A stretch of 64,000 nucleotides of DNA from JAITWN01 sp964388175 (GTDB lineage: Bacteria > Pseudomonadota > Gammaproteobacteria > SZUA-140). Location: contig CAYLYS010000001.1 in the NCBI GenBank assembly GCA_964388175.1, forward strand, positions 1 through 64,000, given 5' to 3'. This document shows positions 24,131-31,983 of this stretch, piece by piece (the stretch's first letter is position 1; each line of letters opens with the position of its first letter). The notes under the pieces were generated by a model. The model was given only the letters and a program-made list of their open reading frames with translations, was not told where the DNA came from and did no database searches. Both the position numbers and the translations under genes were made by a program.

Positions 24131-25683
24131 CGATCAATGCGATTCCTCCGGTGCAGGAGGAGCAGCCCCAAGAGGAAAAGGAGCGGAAGTCGGCGTCCAC
24201 GACCCTGGTGGAGCTGGCGCTGGAGCACTTCAGTTTCGGCGTCTCAACGATGGGCGAGACGTTCGCCATACCGAAGCAAGGGCCGAAGATCGTTGCCATG
24301 CTTCGCGGCGCGAAGACGTCATTGCGGGGGCAGTTGTCCAGGCTCTACTTCAGGAGGTGCGGTCGGGCTGCGCCGCAACAGGCGCTTGCCGACGCTTTGC
24401 TGGTCATCGAAGGTATGGCGCAGGAAAGTGACGAGGAGGAGCTGTATCTGCGCGTCGCCCGTCACGGTGATGATCTTTGGCTGGATCTGGGAGACCAGAC
24501 GGGTCAGGCCGTTCGCATCAATTCGGCAGGATGGGAAATCGCCGCGCCGCCGGTGCTGTTCAAGCGGACCGCTCTTATGGGGGCGCTGCCGGCGCCGTCG
24601 CGAGGGGCCACGCTCGATAATCTGTGGGGCCGCCTTAACATCGCCGAATCCGATCGCCCGCTGGTGGTCGCGTCTCTCGTCGGAGCGCTGCATTCAGACA
24701 TCCCGCATCCCGTTCTCGGGATCCTTGGCGAGCAGGGATCGGCCAAGACGACGGCGACGAAGATCCTGGTTTCAATCCTTGATCCCGGACCTGTTCCGCT
24801 TCGCAAGCCGCCGCGTGATGCCGATGGCTGGGTGACGGCGGCGGCCGGATCCTGGGTGGTGGCGCTCGATAACCTGAGTGCGGTTCCGGACTGGCTGTCG
24901 GATTCGATCTGCCGCGCTGTTACCGGAGATGGAGACGTCCGACGAAAGCTCTACACCGACGGGGAGCACGCCGTCTTCGCGTTCCGTCGCGTCATCCTGA
25001 TAAACGGGATCGACCTGGGGGCCCTGCGCGGGGATCTGGGGGAGCGAATGCTGCCGCTTCACCTGGAGCGCATCCCGGACGATGCCCGCCGCCTGGAGCG
25101 TGACATCTGGAGTGCGTGGGATGAGGCCCATCCCGCCATCCTCGGAGCCGTCCTTGACGTGGCAACGAGTGTGACGAGGGTGCTTCCCTATGTCCGTCTG
25201 GAGACCAAGCCGCGCATGGCCGACTTCGCGGTGATTCTCGCGGCCGTCGACAAGGTGCTGGGGACGAACGGACTGGCGCACTACCTCGGGAAGCAGAAGT
25301 CTCTCGCGGCCGATTCTCTCACCGGCGACCCGTTCATCATTGCCATGACTGCGTCAGTCACGACGACGTTCTCTGGCCGGGCGGCCGATCTGCTGGCCCG
25401 GCTTCGAAACGACAGACCGCCGAGGGGCTGGCCAACCAACGCGCGCGCCGTCACCACAAAGCTCAAGCGTCATGCGCCGGCTCTACGGCGCGCCGGCTGG
25501 CAGATCAGCGATGACGGGGGCCGAAACATCGGCAACACGGTGATCTGGACCATTGTTCATCCTGAGATGGTCGGTAAACATCCCTCGTTTGACTCGTATC
25601 CTCGTCCTGATACCCCGGATGACGAGTCAACGAGTCAAACGAGCCAGGAATACGGGCAATCTCAGGAAGAGGTGGTGCTATGA
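24124..25683 (+). CDS. P-loop ATPase, probable replicative helicase of the element
   Basis: The 519-residue protein has a central ATPase with Walker A GEQGSAKT at residues 202-209 and a Walker B-like strand WVVALDN ending at Asp249, followed by a sensor-like FRRVILINGIDL strand. The layout resembles superfamily-3 or related phage helicase proteins that act with a separate primase, which is the upstream neighbour. The N-terminal 130 residues and the serine/threonine-rich tail match nothing I can name. A role in origin melting is inferred. Confidence 0.75.
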   Translation: MVTINAIPPVQEEQPQEEKERKSASTTLVELALEHFSFGVSTMGETFAIPKQGPKIVAMLRGAKTSLRGQLSRLYFRRCGRAAPQQALADALLVIEGMAQESDEEELYLRVARHGDDLWLDLGDQTGQAVRINSAGWEIAAPPVLFKRTALMGALPAPSRGATLDNLWGRLNIAESDRPLVVASLVGALHSDIPHPVLGILGEQGSAKTTATKILVSILDPGPVPLRKPPRDADGWVTAAAGSWVVALDNLSAVPDWLSDSICRAVTGDGDVRRKLYTDGEHAVFAFRRVILINGIDLGALRGDLGERMLPLHLERIPDDARRLERDIWSAWDEAHPAILGAVLDVATSVTRVLPYVRLETKPRMADFAVILAAVDKVLGTNGLAHYLGKQKSLAADSLTGDPFIIAMTASVTTTFSGRAADLLARLRNDRPPRGWPTNARAVTTKLKRHAPALRRAGWQISDDGGRNIGNTVIWTIVHPEMVGKHPSFDSYPRPDTPDDESTSQTSQEYGQSQEEVVL

Positions 25684-26045
25684 GGGCCGTACTCGACCGC
25701 CTCGCCGCGCTCGGCATCCGTGTCCGCCTGACCAAGGATATGCGCCTGTCTCTCTCGCCGGTTCCGCCGCCGGACCTGGTCGACGACGTGCGGTCCTGCC
25801 GCGACGAGATAATTCAGCACCTGATCCGCACTCGCAACGCCGAGTCCCGTATCCGTAATTGGCTCGCTCATATCCGTGAAACCGACCCCGGCGTTATCGA
25901 CGAGGTGCTGGGGAAATGCGCAGCCGACCCCGAGGCGTTGGCGTACTTCATGACCCGAGCCGCCGAGGTGCCGCCGATCAAGCGTGTGGCCGGGCGGACG
26001 GTTCATGGCGCGGAAGTGGTGACGGGGGGAACCGGCGATGCCTGA
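25680..26045 (+). CDS. Small protein with TubC-like N-terminal segment
   Basis: The 121-residue protein begins LDRLAALGIRVRLTKDMRLS and continues to CRDEIIQHLI, a pattern like the TubC N-terminal docking fold that also occurs in many phage and island proteins. The C-terminal half is helical and unassigned. It starts in an ATGA overlap with the ATPase gene and overlaps the next gene by eight bases, so it is part of the replication operon. It may be a helicase or primase adaptor, which is speculative. Confidence 0.6.
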   Translation: MRAVLDRLAALGIRVRLTKDMRLSLSPVPPPDLVDDVRSCRDEIIQHLIRTRNAESRIRNWLAHIRETDPGVIDEVLGKCAADPEALAYFMTRAAEVPPIKRVAGRTVHGAEVVTGGTGDA

Positions 26046-26244
26046 CATCCGGACATTGCTTGCCCAGGCCCATGCGCTGGAGCAGGCCGCCCGGCAGCGG
26101 CGCCGGGAGGCAGGCGCCCAGCTCGCCATCCTGCGCGACCAGACCCCGGTCCTGGAGTGGCATCCCCGGCTTGAAGCCCTCGGGCTCGATGTCCGCTCGG
26201 CTGAGGTTCTGATCGGCATGGCGACCGGGAGCGAAGCGCCATGA
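26038..26244 (+). CDS. Small helical hypothetical protein
   Basis: The 68-residue protein begins with a strongly helical, arginine/alanine-rich stretch (LLAQAHALEQAARQRRREAG) and ends with a short LEALGLDVRSAEVLIGMA segment. I do not recognise it. It overlaps its neighbours on both sides (8 bp before, ATGA after), which argues that it is translated as part of the operon. Confidence 0.55.
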   Translation: MPDIRTLLAQAHALEQAARQRRREAGAQLAILRDQTPVLEWHPRLEALGLDVRSAEVLIGMATGSEAP

Positions 26245-27149
26245 CTGGCAAGGCGGTGAGGATGTCACCCAAGGGTGACAACGCGGCAAGTGACGCTCTG
26301 CCGGCGACGGTTGAGGAGCTGAGCGCGGCCCTGGCTGCCATCTTCGAGGATGCCCGCCAGCGAGCTGTCTACCTTGTGGACGCCTACGCACATGCAGCCG
26401 GCGAAGCGTGTGAATCTATCCACATCGCCGAGCGCCAACTGCGCGCCATCAAGCCAGCCGGCGAGTCGGCCGAGTGTACCACGGTACACATTACCGAGCG
26501 CGAGGCCCGCGACATCAAGACGGTGAAACGGCTCTACTGGCCGCGCTCCGATCTCTACACCCTTGCTTGGAATGCCATGGTGGCATTTCACGCTGAGCGG
26601 CGCCGGCGCCCTGGCACACGCGAACTGCTCAGACGCATGCAGGCACTCGATTCAGATCACCGTCCTGTATTGCTGCGCCTTGAAAGGGAAACGATTCACT
26701 GGATCGACGACGCGAGCCGCGCCAATAGCTTTCTTCGCCAGATGCCGGAGATGCTCCTTTGCGCGCTGGTTGAAAGAGATGACGAAAGGGTCGCTGAAAT
26801 ACACGCCCGGCGCGATAACGCCGATCGAGCGCTTAGAGATATCGAGTGCTCGGGGAGGCTGATCGATGCTTACCGGAAAATGGCCGGCAAGGTAGGCCGC
26901 GACCTCGGCGAATACTGGGGTATTCCAAGCGACGCCGATTTCCTGTCCCAATGGCCTTCCTTCCTGACGCAGGGTCTTCTGGGAAATTCAGAAGCGAGGC
27001 GGGAGACGGAGCGCGCAGAACCCCGGGAAGGTGGCGTGGCCATTCCGGTCATGCTCGACGGAGCATCGCCCTTCCTTGATGGGCCGGCGGTGAGCGAGAT
27101 GCCATCGGCCATTCAGTTCCCGTCATTTGAGATCAAACACTACCCCTGA
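26241..27149 (+). CDS. Hypothetical protein of the element
   Basis: I cannot assign this 302-residue protein. It is mostly helical. Two similar stretches, CESIHIAERQLRAIKP near residue 57 and CTTVHITEREARDIKT near 79, form an internal repeat of about 16 residues 22 apart. The middle has ERETIHWIDDASRANSFLRQ and a charged helix to residue 200. It is coupled to the previous gene by ATGA and sits just before the terminase-like gene. Confidence 0.6.
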   Translation: MTGKAVRMSPKGDNAASDALPATVEELSAALAAIFEDARQRAVYLVDAYAHAAGEACESIHIAERQLRAIKPAGESAECTTVHITEREARDIKTVKRLYWPRSDLYTLAWNAMVAFHAERRRRPGTRELLRRMQALDSDHRPVLLRLERETIHWIDDASRANSFLRQMPEMLLCALVERDDERVAEIHARRDNADRALRDIECSGRLIDAYRKMAGKVGRDLGEYWGIPSDADFLSQWPSFLTQGLLGNSEARRETERAEPREGGVAIPVMLDGASPFLDGPAVSEMPSAIQFPSFEIKHYP

Positions 27150-27161
27150 GGAGGAGGGCGC

Positions 27162-27683
27162 ATGAAGGCAAAGAAGAGCGCTCCGAGAGCCAAGGCGGGC
27201 ACGTCGAAAGCCCCGCAGCGAGGGAAGGGATGCGACCAGACCAAGACCAGGCCGATGATTGGCAGGCCGCGCCAGTTTCCTGATGAACAGATCGAGCAGG
27301 CGTTTTCTCTGATGGCGGAGGAGGGCGTGTCGCTCAAGGCTGCGTGCCAGGCTGTCGGGATTGCCTATGACGCGACGCGGCAGAGGATATATAACGATCA
27401 GCGCCTTTCTTCCCTGCACGCGCGCGCGAGAGAGGATTACCTGGACGTGCGCGTGCAGGAAATGAACGAGATTGCCAAAACAGAGCCGGACGTTCAGCGC
27501 GCCCGCCTGATGTGCGACAACATCAAATGGGAAGCCGCCCGCGTCCTGCGCAAGAAGTACGGCGACCGCTTGGAGGTTGACCAGAACATCAATAACGTGA
27601 AGTCCCTGTCGGATGAGGACCTGGAGCGTGAAATCAATGCGTACATTGCGAAGATCGCAGAAGAGCGAGCTTCGGGGGCTTGA
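27162..27683 (+). CDS. Phage terminase small subunit-like protein
   Basis: The 173-residue protein has a basic N-terminal tail, a helix-turn-helix at about 35-80 (GRPRQFPDEQIEQAF...VSLKAACQAVGI) and the segment QRARLMCDNIKWEAARVL followed by RKKYGDRLEV at residues 112-139, a signature of Sf6-type small terminase subunits. In phages it recognises the packaging site and recruits the large terminase. No large terminase follows here. In satellites such a subunit can redirect a helper phage's packaging. A plain DNA-binding role is possible. GGAGG lies just ahead of the ATG. Confidence 0.65.
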   Translation: MKAKKSAPRAKAGTSKAPQRGKGCDQTKTRPMIGRPRQFPDEQIEQAFSLMAEEGVSLKAACQAVGIAYDATRQRIYNDQRLSSLHARAREDYLDVRVQEMNEIAKTEPDVQRARLMCDNIKWEAARVLRKKYGDRLEVDQNINNVKSLSDEDLEREINAYIAKIAEERASGA

Positions 27684-27901
27684 CGCAGCCGAGGACGGCG
27701 AGGCATAGTTTCCGCACGGGGCGTAGCAACCCCTCACGTAGCGGATACCGCACCCGTCAGCCAAGCGGTATTTTTATGCCTGTCTTCCAGGCAGTTCGGT
27801 TTATGCCGGGTGTCCGTCCGAATACAACAGCCTTCGCGCGAATAGGCGGGCCGTCTACGTGCGGTGCTACCCACCCGGCACCCATAACCGGAGGAACTGC
27901 C
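27684..27901 (+). ncRNA. Hairpin-rich phage-type leader, candidate C4-like antisense/attenuator region
   Basis: A terminator-like hairpin ATACCGC/GCGGTAT (27745-27751 with 27765-27771) is followed by TTTTAT. A second hairpin TGCCTG/CAGGCA spans 27777-27793. TGCCGGGTG at 27804-27812 is perfectly complementary to CACCCGGCA at 27872-27880. An open frame runs through it into the next gene. The layout, including the in-frame reading, resembles leaders ahead of anti-repressor or Ash-type genes in phages P1, P4 and many prophages, which are controlled by C4-like antisense RNA. The assignment is from memory of such leaders and needs a covariance search. Confidence 0.5.
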
Positions 27902-28180
27902 ATGACTGACCAAGCCGCCACCATCGATGTCACCCGCAGCGCTGTCGCAGCCGTCTGCGCGGAGCTGAACCGCCTGGAGCAGGAAACAGACGCTTCGTCC
28001 TTCAAGGAAGTGATCGAGTATCTGCGCGACAGCGGCTACGCCGTCACTGAACTGCCGAACGATGGCGGGTATGGCCTTCTGGCCGTCAGCCTGACAGAGC
28101 GCGGCCTGCGTCGCCTGGCGGCTCTTGAGAAGCTGAGTGATCTCGCCATCGAGGCGCAGGACTGCGGAGGTGACGCATGA
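27902..28180 (+). CDS. Small acidic hypothetical protein after the leader
   Basis: The 92-residue protein (begins MTDQAATIDVTRSAV) follows GGAGG with good spacing at 27902. Its middle has VIEYLRDSGYAVTEL and a C-terminal leucine/alanine-rich helix. I do not recognise it. The reading frame continues upstream through the structured leader to 27680, so a longer 166-residue product is possible, but the internal ribosome binding site favours the short one. It is coupled by ATGA to the next gene. Confidence 0.6.
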   Translation: MTDQAATIDVTRSAVAAVCAELNRLEQETDASSFKEVIEYLRDSGYAVTELPNDGGYGLLAVSLTERGLRRLAALEKLSDLAIEAQDCGGDA

Positions 28181-28527
28181 GCGCCGGGCAGGATTCGCCG
28201 GCTAGGCGTGTGCGCTCTGTAGTCAGCTACGCCGTAGCGGTCGAGCAGGATAACCGCCTGATGCATCTGACGCCGTATATGATTAGCCCAGTGGCCGCAG
28301 AGAGAGCCTTAGAAGAGCTTAAGCCTGAGCATCCCGCGGCGCACGTTGTCGAGAGAGTTCGCGAAACGGTTGTGGATGACTCCCTCTCTTCGCGCCCTAG
28401 CTCTTCAATTCAGGCGTCCGGCCGACAGATTCCATGCTTTTCCATGGAGGAGGCGGGAAGGCTGGTTGATGCCGGAATGCTGTGCGAGGCGATTGATCGG
28501 TTCAACGAGGACGCTGATAGACGCTAA
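28177..28527 (+). CDS. Hypothetical protein of the element
   Basis: This 116-residue protein is unassigned. The N-terminal half reads as a compact alpha/beta unit (VVSYAVAVEQDNRLMHLTPYMI), a serine-rich linker lies near residues 70-83, and a helical C-terminus ends in AIDRFNEDADRR. It starts in an ATGA overlap with the preceding gene, so the two are probably co-translated. Confidence 0.5.
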   Translation: MSAGQDSPARRVRSVVSYAVAVEQDNRLMHLTPYMISPVAAERALEELKPEHPAAHVVERVRETVVDDSLSSRPSSSIQASGRQIPCFSMEEAGRLVDAGMLCEAIDRFNEDADRR

Positions 28528-28559
28528 AGGCGGCTATCGAGAAGAAGCGTGATGCACTA

Positions 28560-28584
28560 CCCGCCCGGACCGGCACCGGGCGGG
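28560..28584 (+). promoter_or_regulatory. GC-rich leader hairpin
   Basis: CCCGCCCGG (28560-28568) pairs perfectly with CCGGGCGGG (28576-28584) around a 7-nt loop, 26 bases ahead of the next gene. With no U tract it may be a leader structure or a weak terminator. Confidence 0.5.
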
Positions 28585-28609
28585 CACCCCTTCCCCTGTA
28601 CGCGACAAG

Positions 28610-28906
28610 GTGACCGAATTGAACCGACCTCCCGCCAAGCTTGGGCGCAAAACCCTGTCGATCCTGGTGCAGGCCATCATCGACCAGCTCGAATACGAGT
28701 TTCCCCCGGCTGATGGCTACGACATTGCCGAGATTATGCTGTGGCGCCGGGTCATCTATCAGGCGATCCGGGATGCTGCTGAGGGCGATCAGGAAGCCCG
28801 CCAGTTCTTCAGCACGGAGGATCTCAAGGAAATATCCGACCGTGCCGCTCTGGATCCTGAGGCAGTCCGCCGGCGGGTGAAGGCGCAGGGCTGGGTTGTG
28901 CTATAA
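28610..28906 (+). CDS. Hypothetical protein of the element
   Basis: The 98-residue product starts with GTG at 28610 behind a weak ACAAGG site. It is helical and acidic, with the stretches LSILVQAIIDQLEYEFPPADGY and a C-terminal DPEAVRRRVKAQGWVVL. I do not recognise it. It stands alone between two GC hairpins (28560 and 28927). The start is uncertain because of the weak ribosome binding site. Confidence 0.5.
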   Translation: MTELNRPPAKLGRKTLSILVQAIIDQLEYEFPPADGYDIAEIMLWRRVIYQAIRDAAEGDQEARQFFSTEDLKEISDRAALDPEAVRRRVKAQGWVVL

Positions 28907-28926
28907 CAGCGCAAAGAAGAGGGCGC

Positions 28927-28942
28927 CGCCCAGAGCCGGGCG
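28927..28942 (+). promoter_or_regulatory. Short GC-rich leader hairpin
   Basis: CGCCC (28927-28931) pairs with GGGCG (28938-28942) around AGAGCC. It is the weakest of the four related leader hairpins and lies 18 bases before the lipoprotein ATG. Confidence 0.35.
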
Positions 28943-28959
28943 ACGAAACGGGAGGGTTC

Positions 28960-29742
28960 ATGAAGCTGTTTCTGCTCGCCGCTGCTGCGGTTCTTTCGGG
29001 ATGCGCTACGCCGCTTGTTCAAAACTTCTGGGGCGAGTCGACCGCCCCGGGTATGGCCTATGAGATGTCGATCGATGCGCTGGCCGCACGAACGCAGGCC
29101 CAGCCCCGCAGCTACATCATCTTCCCCGGAAATGACGATGTAGAACTTAGCGATCTCCAGTATCAGGAATACGAAACGTACCTGGTGCGCGCTCTGGAAA
29201 TTCGCGGGTTCGAGCCCGCCGGGAACCCGGAAGATGCGAAAATCGCCGTCGCGTTCATGTATGGCATCGGAGAACCGGTGATCACGGAACGGACCTATAT
29301 GCGGCCGATCCGGGGAAAGACAGGTATCGCGTCCTCAAAGACCACCGGAGACGCGACGAGCACAGAACGCTACGGGCGCCGCAGCGTCTCATACTCTGAG
29401 ACGACGACCTACACGCCGTCGTATGGGGTTATTGGCTATGTGCCGGAGACTAAAACGACCGTGTCCTATATCCGGCACGCGATTGTGATTGCCTACGATC
29501 TCTCCGAGTATCTCGCGACCGGAAAGGAGGTCGAGCTGTGGAGGACAGTGGTGCAGAGCGAGGGGCCGACCGACGACCTGAGGCGCGCCATGCCGGTACT
29601 GATCGGCGCCGCCGCTGAGCACATGGCAACAAGCACGGGGAAGAGGCTATCCGTTCGCATGTCGGAGAATGCGCCGGTGGTTCGTGCCGTGCGTGGAGAG
29701 GTCACGATAGACGCTTCCCAAGCGATCAATCACGCGCCCTGA
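28960..29742 (+). CDS. Lipoprotein, DUF4136-like
   Basis: The 260-residue protein has a short lipoprotein signal with lipobox LSGC at Cys15 and no further membrane span. The mature part has AKIAVAFMYGIGEP and a serine/threonine/tyrosine-rich middle (residues 110-170), reminiscent of DUF4136-type outer-membrane lipoproteins. GGGAGG precedes the ATG. Surface lipoproteins in temperate elements often alter host phage sensitivity, but here that is only a possibility. It converges on a second lipoprotein gene with a hairpin between. Confidence 0.65.
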   Translation: MKLFLLAAAAVLSGCATPLVQNFWGESTAPGMAYEMSIDALAARTQAQPRSYIIFPGNDDVELSDLQYQEYETYLVRALEIRGFEPAGNPEDAKIAVAFMYGIGEPVITERTYMRPIRGKTGIASSKTTGDATSTERYGRRSVSYSETTTYTPSYGVIGYVPETKTTVSYIRHAIVIAYDLSEYLATGKEVELWRTVVQSEGPTDDLRRAMPVLIGAAAEHMATSTGKRLSVRMSENAPVVRAVRGEVTIDASQAINHAP

Positions 29743-29754
29743 GATCCATCCCGG

Positions 29755-29777
29755 CTTCTGGACAGAATGACCAGAAG
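29755..29777. terminator. Bidirectional terminator-like hairpin
   Basis: CTTCTGG (29755-29761) pairs perfectly with CCAGAAG (29771-29777) around a 9-nt loop, between two convergent lipoprotein genes. No U tract follows. Confidence 0.4.
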
Positions 29778-29807
29778 TCCACGACCGCAGATCACGGTAT
29801 TATCGAA

Positions 29808-30170
29808 TCACCTGACCTGAACGTCGACCTCATACTTTTGCGTGGGAGGGAATGCCTCCAGCCACAGCTTCTGCTGCCGCATGTATTCGTCTTCGTCAGC
29901 AAGCCATTCCTGCAAAACCGCCGGCTGGCCGGTGAACACCATGTAGTAAGGGATGTATCCCTTCCAAGGCTGTTGAAGCGAGTATTTCCAGATCCACCGG
30001 TCGGCGATGAACTGCGTCTGAGAGGGTTCGCCCAGGACGGCTTTCACTTCATCCGGGGTCATGCCTGGCGCGAGTTGATTGGTTTTTGATACCGAGCCGA
30101 AGCCGCCCACCCCAGTAGCACAGCCCGCAATGAACGCGAAGAGCAACAGCAGCGCTAAACACCTTTTCAT
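29808..30170 (-). CDS. Lipoprotein with SmpA/OmlA (BamE-like) domain
   Basis: The 120-residue protein has a signal peptide ending in the lipobox IAGC (Cys17), then LAPGMTPDEVKAVLGEPSQ and RWIWKYSL, the signature of the SmpA/OmlA/BamE fold. True BamE is a core outer-membrane assembly lipoprotein; this copy is on a mobile element and transcribed against its neighbours. It may be a decoy or a cargo gene. The ATG at 30170 follows AAGGGG. Longer in-frame starts upstream lack a signal peptide. Confidence 0.75.
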   Translation of the reverse strand: MKRCLALLLLFAFIAGCATGVGGFGSVSKTNQLAPGMTPDEVKAVLGEPSQTQFIADRWIWKYSLQQPWKGYIPYYMVFTGQPAVLQEWLADEDEYMRQQKLWLEAFPPTQKYEVDVQVR

Positions 30171-30252
30171 AATGCGACCCCTTCTGTCGGAACCTAGATC
30201 GGCCGCCGTAGCGCGCCTACCGCGAAAGCATGTTATTCCATCGGCACGGTAA

Positions 30253-30978
30253 TTGGTGGATTTAGGCGGGGAATCGCAGCGACATAGCCCGAAAGTATTA
30301 GGGCGGGATCCGCCTGAGTTAATGCGAAGCGCCGCCGACTGGATCGACGCCAACCAGCTCGGGCGGCGCAATCTCACGCCGGATGCGTTCAAGCTGCTGC
30401 TGGGGAGAAGGTATAACCGGGCGAAGAAGGCGCAGACGGATGGCGGCAAAGGCACCGCCAAGCAAACCGTAGATCAAATTGATCCACGGTTATCCACCGC
30501 TCAGTCACTCGCCCAAACCCACGGCGTCAGCGAAGCGACGGTGAAGCGGGCCGGCTACAAACTCATGCAGGACGATCGCATCTAGGCCGTCATCGAGCAG
30601 GGGCGCGCCGAGCTCCTGGAAGAGCTGAAGATGGAGCGTGACACCATCGCTCGGGAGATGGCCGCGCTCGGGTTCGCCAGCATGGGGGATTACATCGAGA
30701 TCGATGCGGACGGCTCTCCCCGCTTCAAGCTCGGCGAGCTGACGCCAGCGCAGCTCCGCGCCATTCAGGAGATCATCATCGAGGAGCCGGCGACCGGGGG
30801 CCGGAAGGTTCGCCTGAAACTCCATGACAAGCGCGCTGCTCTGGTGGATCTGGCCAAGCTGCTCGGGTTTCACCGCGAGGTTTATCTGTACGGCCAGGCC
30901 TCGGGGCAGGGCGACGCGCCGGCGGTGCCGTGGATCGTTCAGCCTGTCGCGCCGGCGCCGGGCGCTGGCCCACGCTAA
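30253..30978 (+). pseudogene. Chimeric ParB-like / terminase small subunit gene with in-frame amber stop
   Basis: The first part contains WIDANQLGRRNLTPDAFKLL and a helix-turn-helix (TAQSLAQTHGVSEATVKRAG), as in ParB-type or related phage DNA-binding proteins, lacking its N-terminal half. It runs in frame into KLMQDDRI, meets TAG at 30583-30585, then continues in the same frame with AVIEQGRAELLEEL, MGDYIEIDADGSPRF and KLHDKRAALVDLAKLLGF, the C-terminal region of an XtmA-type small terminase. So it is a fusion of two broken genes plus an amber stop. A restart at Met 30631 could still make a 115-residue fragment. Confidence 0.7.
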
Positions 30979-31134
30979 CTTCGGCTGGTCATCCCGGGTG
31001 TCGGAGGCGGGTGGCCTCGGTTATGCGTTAGTCTGTCCCCCCGATTTGTCCTAAAATGCGTTCGTCGGTATGACGGCGTGTGTGCCCATGCTCGGGCAAC
31101 GAGTTATATGGCGGGGATCTGGGGAGGGTGGCAG

Positions 31135-31983
31135 ATGGAAGCGAGACTAAAGCTCAAATACCTCGGCCCAGCAGTTGAAGAAGGGCTAATGGACGTCTAT
31201 CAGGCGTCCGCGAACATGATTGCTTTCAGCGAATTCATGGTTGTTGCTGCTAAGGCAGCATATGGGGAGAAAATTGAGGCTCGGGCGGAAGTCGCGGGAT
31301 TTGGTCGCGGCTCATTCATTACTCATCTCGTTTTCAGCTTTGCTGGCCCCATAGCTACTATTATTTCTGCTGCGACACCAGACCATCTACTGCGCATTAC
31401 CAATGATGCGTTTCACATATGGAAGCACCTGAGAGGATACCCAGCAAAGACTATCGAGCAAACCGATGGTCAGATGGTAAATGTTACAAACAATGATGGG
31501 GATATTGTTCAGGTTCGTATCGAATCGCTTCAGATCGTATTCAACGAGAAAGCGACGGATGCGGCTGGTCAGTTTGTCAGAGCGCAGCTATCCAATAGTG
31601 GTTTTGATGGATTGAAGGTTGAGTCTGACAAGGGCGTTGTCGCCGAAGTAGATCAGGATGATGCTAATTCCTTCAGGGCTGTTGTTACGTCGGAATCAAT
31701 CACGGATACGGCGATGGATGTTACGCTTATTCTTGAGGCGCCAGTGTTCAAGGATGGAAATAAGTGGCGCTTCAGTGATGGGCAAACCTCATTCTACGCC
31801 GATATTGTTGACCGGGAATTTATGGCTCGCGTAGATGCCGGAGAGCTTTTCGGGAAAGGGGACTGGCTGAGGGTTAGTTTAAGGTTGGTTCAGGATCGAT
31901 CAGGGGCGAAAATCACGACCGAACGCACGGTGCTCAAGGTTTACGAGCACAGGAGGGGAATGGATCAGAACAAGTTGTTTTAA
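31135..31983 (+). CDS. Unknown cargo protein of the element's right end
   Basis: This 282-residue protein starts at 31135 behind GGGAGGGTGG. Residues 1-65 form an alpha/beta unit (MEARLKLKYLGPAVEEGLMDVY). A hydrophobic stretch FITHLVFSFAGPIATIISAA near 60-80 could be a membrane hairpin. The rest is beta-rich with VNVTNNDGDIVQVRIESL and ILEAPVFKDGNKWRFSDG. I recall similar uncharacterised accessory proteins but no function. Its GC content is visibly lower than the host and left half of the element. It leads the right-end cargo, and a role in anti-phage defence is a hypothesis only. Confidence 0.7.
   Translation: MEARLKLKYLGPAVEEGLMDVYQASANMIAFSEFMVVAAKAAYGEKIEARAEVAGFGRGSFITHLVFSFAGPIATIISAATPDHLLRITNDAFHIWKHLRGYPAKTIEQTDGQMVNVTNNDGDIVQVRIESLQIVFNEKATDAAGQFVRAQLSNSGFDGLKVESDKGVVAEVDQDDANSFRAVVTSESITDTAMDVTLILEAPVFKDGNKWRFSDGQTSFYADIVDREFMARVDAGELFGKGDWLRVSLRLVQDRSGAKITTERTVLKVYEHRRGMDQNKLF

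Noticed and set aside
27680..27901. Protein coding through the phage-type leader in frame with the 27902 gene
   Set aside because: The segment is better explained as structured RNA, and a good GGAGG site marks an internal start at 27902. The long product remains possible.
20449..29742. A complete prophage
   Set aside because: Integrase, primase and small-terminase-like genes are present, but no large terminase, portal, capsid, tail or lysis gene can be identified between the att repeats.
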